This document shows positions 23,019 to 31,031 of a stretch of DNA of 37,003 bases, piece after piece. Position 1 is the first letter of the stretch; each line of letters opens with the position of its first letter. A model generated the notes under the pieces. That model was not told the DNA's origin. It saw only the letters and a program-made list of their open reading frames with translations, and did no database searches. The stretch is taken from NCBI GenBank assembly GCA_040222185.1, contig JAVKDP010000114.1:1-37003 (forward strand), in the 5' to 3' direction. The position numbers were made by a program, and so were the translations under genes. Origin of the DNA: JAVKDP01 sp040222185 (GTDB taxonomy: Bacteria; Bacteroidota; Rhodothermia; Balneolales; Balneolaceae).

Positions 23019-25028
23019 TTATGGATTGGAAGCTAAATCTCTCATAATGCTTGCAAGCTTTTCAACTTTATCTGAATTGCTTGATGCAGGTGCTAATGCT
23101 TCTACTTTTGTAGCAAGTTCGTTAAGCACTTTTGTTCTCATTTTAGGAGAAGCACTTTCCGCATTAGCCAGTCCCTGGCGTACCATGGTAAGCCCAACAT
23201 CATTTAGTCCTTTTTCTCTGGCTAGCTGATCAACATAAGCTTGTGAAAGAGCAAAAGTAGAAGGCCATGTAAATTTAGGCTGACCCTGTGCATTCAGGTA
23301 TTCCAATTGAACTGTATTAGCAGCTGCAATTTCATTCTCAGTAAGGTATGGGCTTGCTTGTAGAGTAAAAATATCAAGACCTCTTGCGATCTCAGAACTC
23401 ACAATTAAACCATTGTACCAGTAAACTGACCAGCTTCCACCCATCTGCATTCTTTCACCAGAAACAGGGCCTCTGTCATGGTATGCAATCTCAACAGGAT
23501 TATTTGGATCAGTCCAGTCAAATACTGTAATACCACCCTGGTACCAAGATTGAACCATAATATCACGGTTTGGAACCGGGATTAATGATCCATTATGAGC
23601 TACACAGTTTTCCTGTACCGATTGAGCTGCTGGTATCTTGAAGTATTCTGTGAAATTCATTTTACCGTTATCAAGAGTAAAGATTGCATTTGCACCCCAC
23701 TCCATTGGATCGGTATCACGGCACTTTGGCTGTCCACCACCGCCCCACTCATCAGTAAACAGAACCTGGTCACCATCGTTATTGAAAGTAGCAGAATGCC
23801 AGTATGCAAAGTTTGAATCTGCAACAGCATCGATACGAACAGGGTTTGCCGGATCAGAAATATCGAGTAGTAAACCATATCCTTCACAAGCACCACCTGC
23901 TAATCCAATCTCAGGATAAAGAGTAATATCATGACACTGAGTAGGTCCTTTTCTAGCAGTTTCATCTCCTGCACCAACCATCTCATCGACAATTCCCTGC
24001 AAGTCGATTCTTAATTTCGCACTATCCTCAGCAGTAGGTTCACCTTCTCCGCCTCTTTCAGCTACAATATTACTTAATAAACGACGAGTAAACCCATTAG
24101 ATAAAGCTTGTTCCTGGCCACCTAATTCAAAAATAAATGCACCTTCAGCTTTTCTTGCATCAAAAGCAGCCTGATCAGCAGGAGCTCTACCGTGCGTTGG
24201 AGGCTCTTCAAGATCTTCAAAGATTCTTGGTGAGCTAACAATCGCTGACATCTCAGGATTATCCAGAGGAACTTTGATTACTTCAATACGGAATAAGGCA
24301 GAATTTTCATCTTCTTCCGGTTGTAAGTCAGAACATCCAGGAAGCTCTTCGTCAGAACGAACAGGAGCAGAACCTGAAACATAAATGTAAACGTTGTCAT
24401 CATCAGAAGGATCTTTAAGTACAGAGTGTGTATGCGATCCACGGCAAGTTTGTACGTTGGTCAGGTATTCAGGATTGCTGATATCAGTAATATCAAAAAT
24501 ACGAATACCTCTTAATCTGTCCTGGCTGATAGCTTCTGAAACACCTTCTGTTCCACAGTCAAGGCGACCGCCATAACCTTCACCAGAAATAAACATCAGG
24601 TTTCCGTAAACAGAAACATCACTTTGAGATGCAGGGCAGAGGTAATCTTTTACCAAAACAGGGTTAGCTGGATCTGAGATATCCCAGATGATCACACCAT
24701 TATAATTACCCTGAAACGCATAGTTTCCACTAAATGCAAGGTCAGAGTTTGTTACTCCAAGGAAATCTTCCGGTGGAGGAGTTTTTGAAGTTAATTCCAT
24801 ATTCCAGATTGCTTCACCAGCATCAAAAAGGCCGGCACTTAATCCAACACGAGGATCAGGAACTGGTGCATCTACATTATTAATTGAAGAAACTGTTGGG
24901 GTAGTAAATGGTACCTGTACCAGCTTTTCAGAAGAAGAACATGCATAAGTTACCAATGCTGCAGCAACCAGCATAAGCGCCCATCGGTATCCTATAGAGT
25001 TCTTATTTGTTAAGTAATTATTTTTCAT
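23019..25028 (-). CDS. LVIVD-repeat beta-propeller lipoprotein
   Basis: This 669-aa protein has a long charged N-terminus and then a hydrophobic stretch ending in VTYAC, a plausible lipoprotein cleavage site. The body has LVIVD-type propeller repeats: NGVIIWDISDPANPVLVKDY, RIFDITDISNPEYLTNVQ and LLDISDPANPVRIDAVAD, then TVFDWTDPNNPVEIAYHD. A good ribosome-binding site (AAGGA) lies 5 bases before the ATG. LVIVD proteins are periplasmic or surface proteins of unknown activity. The gene follows the DUF305 gene after 51 bases in the same direction and the two probably share a transcript. A strong terminator follows. Confidence 0.85.
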   Translation of the reverse strand: MKNNYLTNKNSIGYRWALMLVAAALVTYACSSSEKLVQVPFTTPTVSSINNVDAPVPDPRVGLSAGLFDAGEAIWNMELTSKTPPPEDFLGVTNSDLAFSGNYAFQGNYNGVIIWDISDPANPVLVKDYLCPASQSDVSVYGNLMFISGEGYGGRLDCGTEGVSEAISQDRLRGIRIFDITDISNPEYLTNVQTCRGSHTHSVLKDPSDDDNVYIYVSGSAPVRSDEELPGCSDLQPEEDENSALFRIEVIKVPLDNPEMSAIVSSPRIFEDLEEPPTHGRAPADQAAFDARKAEGAFIFELGGQEQALSNGFTRRLLSNIVAERGGEGEPTAEDSAKLRIDLQGIVDEMVGAGDETARKGPTQCHDITLYPEIGLAGGACEGYGLLLDISDPANPVRIDAVADSNFAYWHSATFNNDGDQVLFTDEWGGGGQPKCRDTDPMEWGANAIFTLDNGKMNFTEYFKIPAAQSVQENCVAHNGSLIPVPNRDIMVQSWYQGGITVFDWTDPNNPVEIAYHDRGPVSGERMQMGGSWSVYWYNGLIVSSEIARGLDIFTLQASPYLTENEIAAANTVQLEYLNAQGQPKFTWPSTFALSQAYVDQLAREKGLNDVGLTMVRQGLANAESASPKMRTKVLNELATKVEALAPASSNSDKVEKLASIMRDLASNP

Positions 25029-25079
25029 TTTTCCTTGTAGTAGTTATTGTGATCTTAGTTAAAAAAATCTGTTTATTGA

Positions 25080-25796
25080 TTAAAAATCAATGGTTTCATT
25101 TTCTAATTGAATGAGCATTAATTTCATTCTTTCAATTTCAGTAATCTGATCCACATTTATATCAGATGATATCTTGAAAGCTTGCTCATCCTGAACTGCT
25201 CCATCAGATGCAATCAATTCTTTCACCATTGTTAACGCTCCGGTGTGATGTTGAATCATGTACTTTAAAAATAGTTTATCAAACTCATGACCTTTAGCTT
25301 CAGCAAGTTCATTAAGTTGATCCATAGAAAGCATACCAGCCATATTCATATGATCCATATGACCACCATGATGGCCTTCTACACCGTGAATCATAAGGTT
25401 TAATCCATCGATATGAACTTCAGGCACAGGCTGGTCACGATCTTTAAGCCATTGCTGCATAGAAGCAATTTCATCTTTCTGAGCATTAATGATTCTTGCT
25501 GCCAAGGTTTGGATTTCCTGGTTTGCCCCGTTTTTGGGAGCAAGGTCAGACATTATTAAAGCCTGGGCATGATGACCAATCATCCCGGTCATGAAGTCCA
25601 CATCAGCTTGTACAAACTGCATCTTCGACTTTTTGATTTGCTCCCAGTATTGAGCTTCTAACTCAGCGTTTTGTGCTGAATTCTGAGTTGTAACTGTATT
25701 ATTTGATGTAGTTGCTGTATCTGTGCTTTTACATGCAGACGCAAAAACCACCAAAAAACTCATTATCAATAATCTTGAAAAAAGTGTAGTTCTCAT
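25080..25796 (-). CDS. DUF305 lipoprotein
   Basis: This 238-aa protein has a lipoprotein signal (MSFLVVFASAC; lipid-modified cysteine around residue 22). A DUF305 domain follows, with two histidine-containing halves: MTGMIGHHAQALIMSDLA with AARIINAQKDEIASMQQWL, and FLKYMIQHHTGALTMVKEL. Between them is the histidine- and methionine-rich HGVEGHHGGHMDHMNMAGM. The ferritin-like four-helix DUF305 fold and the extra His/Met stretch suggest metal binding, possibly copper or a heavy metal, which is inference. It precedes the LVIVD lipoprotein by 51 bases and is divergent from the MBL gene. Confidence 0.9.
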   Translation of the reverse strand: MRTTLFSRLLIMSFLVVFASACKSTDTATTSNNTVTTQNSAQNAELEAQYWEQIKKSKMQFVQADVDFMTGMIGHHAQALIMSDLAPKNGANQEIQTLAARIINAQKDEIASMQQWLKDRDQPVPEVHIDGLNLMIHGVEGHHGGHMDHMNMAGMLSMDQLNELAEAKGHEFDKLFLKYMIQHHTGALTMVKELIASDGAVQDEQAFKISSDINVDQITEIERMKLMLIQLENETIDF

Positions 25797-26000
25797 TGCT
25801 AAATTATTCTTTTACGAACTTAAATTTTGTGTTTTTCTCTCAGCCCACAGATTAACCATAAGCACAATAAAAGACAAAAACGATACACACCCAGTTCCTT
25901 GTATCAACCATTCTTCTTTTATTAGAAAACTTAGCATGAATGTTGATTGCATATTTCTGGTTCTGTGTTACATTAAATGGCTAACTATCTTCAATATATT

Positions 26001-26750
26001 ATGAAAAAACTGACCCTATTATTCGCTTTTATTGCAATATCATCAGCCTCCTTATTCGCTCAGCTTTCTAACTCTCCCGATATGTTTGAGACTGATAAAG
26101 GAGAATTGGCCATTTATCCGATTAATCACGGAACCGTTGCCTTTACATTTGATGGGAAAACTATTTTCGTGGACCCTTATGGTGGAGCAGAAAAGTTTAG
26201 CCGTTTCGATGCCCCCGACCTTATACTTATTACAGATATCCATGGTGATCATCTGAATACAAATACCCTGGACGGTTTAGACACCAGGAACACTACATTT
26301 GTTGTACCACAAGCAGTAGCTGACCGCATGGATGAGTCGTACAAAGATCAGCTAGTCATCCTGGCTAATGAAGAAACCAAAACAGTGCTGGGTATGGATG
26401 TGACAGGAGTTGCGATGTATAACTTACCTGATAACGAATCTTCCAGACACTCCAAAGGACGAGGTAATGGATATGTGATTGATTTTGGAGGAAAGCATGT
26501 CTATTTATCCGGTGATACAGAAGATGTTCCTGAAATGAGGAGTTTAGAGAATATCGATATCGCTTTTGTATGTATGAACCTGCCTTACACAATGGATATT
26601 TACCAGGCTGCAAGTGCAGTAATCGAATTCGAACCAGTTGTGATGTACCCATACCATCATCGTGGACAGGATATTGAGAAATTTAAAACCCTTATTGAAA
26701 TAGCACAGATTGATACTGAAATCCGCTTGAAGGATTGGTACTCAAACTAA
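26001..26750 (+). CDS. Exported metallo-beta-lactamase-fold hydrolase
   Basis: Starting at the ATG at 26001 gives 249 aa with a signal peptide (KKLTLLFAFIAISSASLFAQ). An upstream codon at 25977 would place an unneeded segment in front of it. The fold is the UlaG/Lactamase_B_3 type: TIFVDPYGG, LILITDIHGDHLNT, YLSGDTEDVPE and YPYHHRGQD. The canonical THxHxDH motif reads TDIHGDH here, so the first histidine is replaced by aspartate. Related exported Bacteroidota proteins show the same change as far as I recall, so it is likely a feature of the subfamily and not a defect. Substrate is unknown. Confidence 0.88.
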   Translation: MKKLTLLFAFIAISSASLFAQLSNSPDMFETDKGELAIYPINHGTVAFTFDGKTIFVDPYGGAEKFSRFDAPDLILITDIHGDHLNTNTLDGLDTRNTTFVVPQAVADRMDESYKDQLVILANEETKTVLGMDVTGVAMYNLPDNESSRHSKGRGNGYVIDFGGKHVYLSGDTEDVPEMRSLENIDIAFVCMNLPYTMDIYQAASAVIEFEPVVMYPYHHRGQDIEKFKTLIEIAQIDTEIRLKDWYSN

Positions 26751-26796
26751 ATCCGTCATCTCATTTAACCCGTCATCCCTAACCCTACTCTTAGCC

Positions 26797-26823
26797 TGTC
26801 ATCCCGGACTTGATCCGGGATCT
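26797..26823 (+). repeat. 27-base REP-like hairpin element, copy 1
   Basis: The element has the layout TGTCAT, arm CCCGGA, loop CTTGA, arm TCCGGG, ATCT. The arms with the flanking AT give an 8-bp perfect stem. A second copy in the opposite direction occurs at 29500-29526 with compensating stem changes. Fragments starting GTCATC occur just upstream at 26755 and 26772, suggesting degraded neighbours. It lies in the gap after the MBL gene and could also aid termination. Confidence 0.7.
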
Positions 26824-26890
26824 TAAGAACGACCAGGATACTTTTTAAGAGCTTTCTATGTTCTTTCAATGAACTTTGTTATTGTTGGAT

Positions 26891-27505
26891 ATGAGAGCCT
26901 TTTCTATTTCAATATTTCTTGTACTCATCCTCTCTTCTGTGAGCTATGCTTGTATGTGTGGCGAATGGGATTTTGATTTTTCAGTTAATGCAGCAGATGA
27001 GATTTTTTTGGGGAAAATAATTAGCTCTGAAACTGATGAATATCCTTTTTTTGATACCTCTGAACTCAAGTATGTATTCGAAATAAGCAAAAAATGGAAA
27101 GGTAGCTCTTCTAATCGAATAGAAATATTTAGACAGAGTGGATGCGCTCCAAGTCTCGATACGAAATATCCAGCAGAGTATATAATCTATGCTTATAAGA
27201 GTTATAGCCAATTAGCTGAGGTAATTGCTAAAAGATTTGATAACCCAATATTTTATGATTTAGATTTCGCAGACTCAAGAATGACTACTATAGCTTGTTT
27301 TAGACTTAAAAAAGTAGATTGGCACAAAACTGAAGCACCCTTCAGAGATGAAATAGCCTTATTAGATAGTGCTTTCACAAAGCCAGTTACCCTAAGGCCT
27401 TACTATATAAACTTCACGAATATTTTTTTCCTGGCATGGATAGTAGTTCCAGCTGGTTTCTACTTTAGAAAGAAAAGAAACCATACAAAAAGTGAATCAA
27501 ACTAA
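26891..27505 (+). CDS. TIMP/NTR-like exported membrane protein
   Basis: From the ATG at 26891 this is 204 aa (a TTG at 26876 is less likely). A signal peptide (hydrophobic ISIFLVLILSSVSYA) is followed at once by CMCGEW. A CxC pair at the mature N-terminus, then a strand DEIFLGKIIS and a later GCAP, is the pattern of NTR/TIMP domains (CxC...VFxGxV). A C-terminal hydrophobic helix (FFLAWIVVPAGFYF) followed by RKKRN suggests it stays in the membrane with the NTR-like part outside. Bacterial NTR-like proteins are mostly uncharacterised. The gene lies 8 bases before the ADP-ribosylglycohydrolase gene and may be cotranscribed. Confidence 0.6.
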   Translation: MRAFSISIFLVLILSSVSYACMCGEWDFDFSVNAADEIFLGKIISSETDEYPFFDTSELKYVFEISKKWKGSSSNRIEIFRQSGCAPSLDTKYPAEYIIYAYKSYSQLAEVIAKRFDNPIFYDLDFADSRMTTIACFRLKKVDWHKTEAPFRDEIALLDSAFTKPVTLRPYYINFTNIFFLAWIVVPAGFYFRKKRNHTKSESN

Positions 27506-27513
27506 ATTCTTCT

Positions 27514-28653
27514 ATGAAGTACTTCTTCTTCTCACTCCTGTTCCTTTTTACTGCTCCTCTTGTTTTAGCCCAACCTACCCTTGAGGATAAAATTGAAGGA
27601 ATGCTTATTGGTTCTGTAATTGGAGATGCCGCAGGAGGACCTACAGAATTTGCAACCCCCGAACGGAGCTATTGGAGCACCACCGATCAAAAAATTACAG
27701 CTAAAGGATTGGAAGAGTTAGCTTCTCTTTTTCGGTTAAGGGATTACCCTCGACCTGCGGAACCTTTTGGAGTCTGGGATAATCAACCTCCGGCTGGTAC
27801 TATTACTGATGACAGCCGACTCAAAATCATTTTGTTTAACGCCCTTGAAGAGTCTGATGGCAACCTGACGGATATAGCACTGGCCCGAGCTACCTTAGAT
27901 TTTGGAAATCATATCCAGGACAAGTATAAAGTCATCAATAAAGAATGGATGCAGGAAATTGGATATGCTTCAAGATGGGTATTGGGAGAAAGGGATAATG
28001 CATATCCAACAGAACGTATTTGGGGAGGAGTTCCTACAGTTATGGGGTCAATGGCTCTGTTACCTATCGCCGGACTTTATCCGAATCAACCTGAATCAGC
28101 CTATCTGAAAACCTACGAAGTGGGTTATTTTGATAATGGAAGTGCCAAAGATATCAACTCAGCTATTGTAGCTGGATTATCAAGGGCCCTGGCTGCTGAT
28201 GGAAACTGGAAAAATGTGGAAGAAGCCATGCGAACGGTTGATCCATATGGATACAACAAAACAACTTATGTAAGCCGGGCCACTACCCAATGGCTGGATC
28301 TTGCACAAAGCATAGTGAAAAGAGCAGACGGTAATATTGCAACCCTTTTCACACTCCTGGAGAGCGATTTAAAAACAACCTATTGGTGGGAAGCCTGGGT
28401 TCCATTGGTAGTAGTATTCTCGGTTGCAGAGTTAACCAATTACCATCCTCTCGCTTCTATGCAAATCCTCATCGAATTTGGGCATGATACAGATTCTTAT
28501 ATGCAGGTAATGGGTGCTTACCTGGGTGCCATTCATGGGAAGGATGTCTTCCCTAAAGAAATGAGAGATACAGTGAATGAACAAATGAAGTTACAGTTTG
28601 CTACTTCAGTTCCTGAGTGGATGGATTTGATTGAACACTTTTCTCAAAACTAA
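27514..28653 (+). CDS. Exported ADP-ribosylglycohydrolase family protein
   Basis: This 379-aa protein has a signal peptide (1-19, ending LVLA before QPT) and then a DraG/ADP-ribosylglycohydrolase domain. IEGMLIGSVIGDAAGGPTE opens the helical fold. The metal-site motif GTITDDSRL replaces the usual TDDT. The C-terminal GHDTDSYMQVMGAYLGAIHG matches the conserved GGDTDTxxxxxGAxxGA. These enzymes remove ADP-ribose from proteins or act on related N-glycosides, with two magnesium ions. A signal peptide points to the periplasm, where ADP-ribosylation is not a normal modification, so a nucleoside-like or glycan substrate is equally possible. It follows the TIMP-like gene by 8 bases. Confidence 0.85.
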   Translation: MKYFFFSLLFLFTAPLVLAQPTLEDKIEGMLIGSVIGDAAGGPTEFATPERSYWSTTDQKITAKGLEELASLFRLRDYPRPAEPFGVWDNQPPAGTITDDSRLKIILFNALEESDGNLTDIALARATLDFGNHIQDKYKVINKEWMQEIGYASRWVLGERDNAYPTERIWGGVPTVMGSMALLPIAGLYPNQPESAYLKTYEVGYFDNGSAKDINSAIVAGLSRALAADGNWKNVEEAMRTVDPYGYNKTTYVSRATTQWLDLAQSIVKRADGNIATLFTLLESDLKTTYWWEAWVPLVVVFSVAELTNYHPLASMQILIEFGHDTDSYMQVMGAYLGAIHGKDVFPKEMRDTVNEQMKLQFATSVPEWMDLIEHFSQN

Positions 28654-28787
28654 ACCCATGATTTCTAAGCTATACAGACAATATTTTGAATTACTCTTGT
28701 TGCTAACTAATCGATTCTGTTACTTTCACAAAAACTATTAGCGCTCATGTCTTACAATATGAATCGTTATACACCATAGTCTTTTCC

Positions 28788-29477
28788 ATGAAGAAAAAAT
28801 ATCTCAAATTCTTACCTCTCTTACTTATACTCTTTCAACAAAATGGTTTTTCGCAAGAACATTACAAGTATTTTGAAGGGGAAGTAACATTTACTTCTGA
28901 ATTTGAATCTCTTGACCCTCAAATCCCTGACGATTACTGGCATTACGTTTTTGGAAATTCGCTTGTTGGTGTTGTAAAAGAGTACAAATATAAAACCATA
29001 ACAATATCGGAAAGTGAAGGAACAACGATAACCTATTATGACTTAAGGGAAAAGAAAGTCTATATCGAAAGCTCAATGTCAGACACTGTTAAATGGTATC
29101 CGTTAGATGAAGAGCCAGGAGAACTAATTAGTATTCAAAGAAATAAAGCAGAAAAGAAATACCTATTTGATGAACTGAGAGAATCTGTTACTCTAGAATA
29201 CATTCCTGATGATCCATATGTAGAAAGAATTGTAAGTACCCACTATTTTATGCCAGAACATAAACTAAATAAAAAGGTTTATGCTGAGCATAAACTTAAT
29301 TTCTGGCATTTATTTATTAATGAATCAGGTTCTATCAGTATCAGAAATGAAGCGTTTGTTTATCCCTTTCTTAAGAGAGTAGATCAGGTAACCAATATTG
29401 ATGAACGTGTAGTGGATGATAGCGAGCTAGAATTCGATAAATCGAAAGTATTGGTTAAGGGAGAAACTGGGTATTAA
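28788..29477 (+). CDS. Secreted protein of unknown function
   Basis: This 229-aa protein has an N-terminal signal peptide (KKKYLKFLPLLLILFQQNGFSQ, cleavage after FSQ or before EHY). The rest is beta-rich: YFEGEVTFTSEF, YKYKTITISESEG, TTITYYDLREKKVYIESS, then an acidic tail SELEFDKSKVLVKGETGY. The layout resembles GLPGLI/DUF4412-like secreted proteins (an EGEVTF strand, then repeated YxF strands), but I could not identify a family. It has its own upstream gap of 134 bases and a REP-like element behind it. Confidence 0.7.
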   Translation: MKKKYLKFLPLLLILFQQNGFSQEHYKYFEGEVTFTSEFESLDPQIPDDYWHYVFGNSLVGVVKEYKYKTITISESEGTTITYYDLREKKVYIESSMSDTVKWYPLDEEPGELISIQRNKAEKKYLFDELRESVTLEYIPDDPYVERIVSTHYFMPEHKLNKKVYAEHKLNFWHLFINESGSISIRNEAFVYPFLKRVDQVTNIDERVVDDSELEFDKSKVLVKGETGY

Positions 29478-29499
29478 TTAATTACTATTCACTCAGTCT

Positions 29500-29526
29500 A
29501 GATGCTGAACTAAATTCAGCATGACA
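29500..29526 (-). repeat. 27-base REP-like hairpin element, copy 2
   Basis: Read on the minus strand, the layout is TGTCAT, arm GCTGAA, loop TTTAG, arm TTCAGC, ATCT, forming an 8-bp perfect stem with the flanking AT. It is the same element as the one at 26797-26823 in opposite orientation. It lies 23 bases after the stop of the 229-aa secreted protein gene. Confidence 0.7.
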
Positions 29527-29688
29527 AGCTATTTGCTCTTGTTGCTAATTAGTTCAGCTACTTAAGTTAAAACAAGAACCCTTACCACTTAAATACAGGG
29601 ACATTAAAACCAAAGAAAAATCTTCTCACAATGATTTTTGCTCCTAACCTTATATCTTAATCGAGATCACTACTCACTCAAATTATTT

Positions 29689-30870
29689 ATGAAGTCTTCA
29701 CTCATTTTCTTAACTCTTCTTGTTTTAATAACCTCTTGTGAAAATCAATCAACTGATGATTCGGGACCCATTGATGATGATGGTGTAATTGTTCTTCCTA
29801 CAAAAATGTTTATTGGAACTTATACACGCGATGAAGGATGGGTAAATGGACAAGCAGACGGAATTTACAGGGCAGGTATTGGAGAAGATGGTGCTTTAAC
29901 ACTGGATCAGACAGCTGCTGAGGTTATCAACCCCTCTTTTGTCAGTATTTCTCCGGATCAAAAAAACTTATACGCTGTTAGCGAACTGGGAAGAGGAAAC
30001 GAGCCAACCGGTTTTGTTCATGCCTTCACTATCGAGGAAGATTTGAGCCTCACTTTTATCGCTAAATATCCTACTAATGCTAAATCTCCGGCTCATGTTT
30101 CTGTAGATGCTACTGGAAAATTTGTTTTTGCAACGAATTATCAAGGCGGAGTAGCGATGGTATACGAAAGAAAAGAAGACGGAAGCCTCGAATTCCTTCA
30201 GCAACTTGACCACTCCGGTTCAGGACCTCATCAAAATCAAAATGGTTCACACACACATATGGTGAAGGTGAGCCCTGATAACAACTATCTTTTCATCCCT
30301 GATTTAGGCAGTGACAAGGTTTGGAGTTATAAAATCAATCATGAGACCAAGTCTTTGACGAAAACTGACCAGGAGTTCGGTGCTGTTGCTGCTGGCGCCG
30401 GCCCACGTCATATGGATTTCCATCCCAATGGTACAATTGCTTATGTGATGAATGAGCTTAACAGCACTGTAACTGTTTTTGATTATGACTCAACCACCGG
30501 GTCTTTAACCGAAAAACAAACCATAACGACACTCCCTACTTCATTCACTGACTGGAATTCTACAGCCGATATCCATGTGCACCCAAGTGGCAAGTTCCTA
30601 TATGGATCAAACCGTGGGCATAACAGTATTGTGAGTTATTCCATTAATGAAACAAGTGGTGAACTATCATTTTTAGCCCACACTTCTACGGAAGGTGAGT
30701 TTCCAAGGAATTTCGCTATCTACCCAAACGGTGAAACCTTATTTGTTGCAAACCAAAACACCAATAACATCACAATCTTTGAGCTTAATGCAGAAACAGG
30801 GGCATTAAGCTATACAGGTTCATCATTGAATGTGGGAACACCGGTTTGTATTGCATTTCTCTCTGATTGA
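29689..30870 (+). CDS. Lactonase-family beta-propeller lipoprotein (6-phosphogluconolactonase-like)
   Basis: Translation from the ATG at 29689 gives 393 aa (an upstream TTG at 29638 adds 17 residues before the signal sequence). The N-terminus KSSLIFLTLLVLITSC fits a lipoprotein signal with the modified cysteine in TSC. The body is a seven-bladed YbhE/Pgl-type propeller: FIGTYTRDEGW, NPSFVSISPDQKNLYAVSEL, SPAHVSVDATGKFVFATNYQ, GAGPRHMDFHPNGTIAYVMN and FPRNFAIYPNGETLFVANQN. In Bacteroidota these are exported lactonase-like proteins, and the substrate may differ from cytosolic 6-phosphogluconolactone. It is a single-gene unit with 211 bases before it. Confidence 0.9.
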   Translation: MKSSLIFLTLLVLITSCENQSTDDSGPIDDDGVIVLPTKMFIGTYTRDEGWVNGQADGIYRAGIGEDGALTLDQTAAEVINPSFVSISPDQKNLYAVSELGRGNEPTGFVHAFTIEEDLSLTFIAKYPTNAKSPAHVSVDATGKFVFATNYQGGVAMVYERKEDGSLEFLQQLDHSGSGPHQNQNGSHTHMVKVSPDNNYLFIPDLGSDKVWSYKINHETKSLTKTDQEFGAVAAGAGPRHMDFHPNGTIAYVMNELNSTVTVFDYDSTTGSLTEKQTITTLPTSFTDWNSTADIHVHPSGKFLYGSNRGHNSIVSYSINETSGELSFLAHTSTEGEFPRNFAIYPNGETLFVANQNTNNITIFELNAETGALSYTGSSLNVGTPVCIAFLSD

Positions 30871-31031
30871 TATGACTAGTAGATATTAGTTTTTTACTGT
30901 ATCAAAGAAAGGAAATTACTGTACCTGCTCATTGATAATTGAGGTAGCTTAAAATTCGCACTCCCAATTATTTTAATAACATTGTAAATTCATCGCGATA
31001 AAATCAATCAGACTTAAGATCAGGTATTCAC

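Noticed and set aside
25723..26004. 93-aa frame across the divergent DUF305/MBL gap
   Set aside because: It begins inside the DUF305 gene, overlaps the likely MBL start, and has unusual composition with no homology that I recognise.
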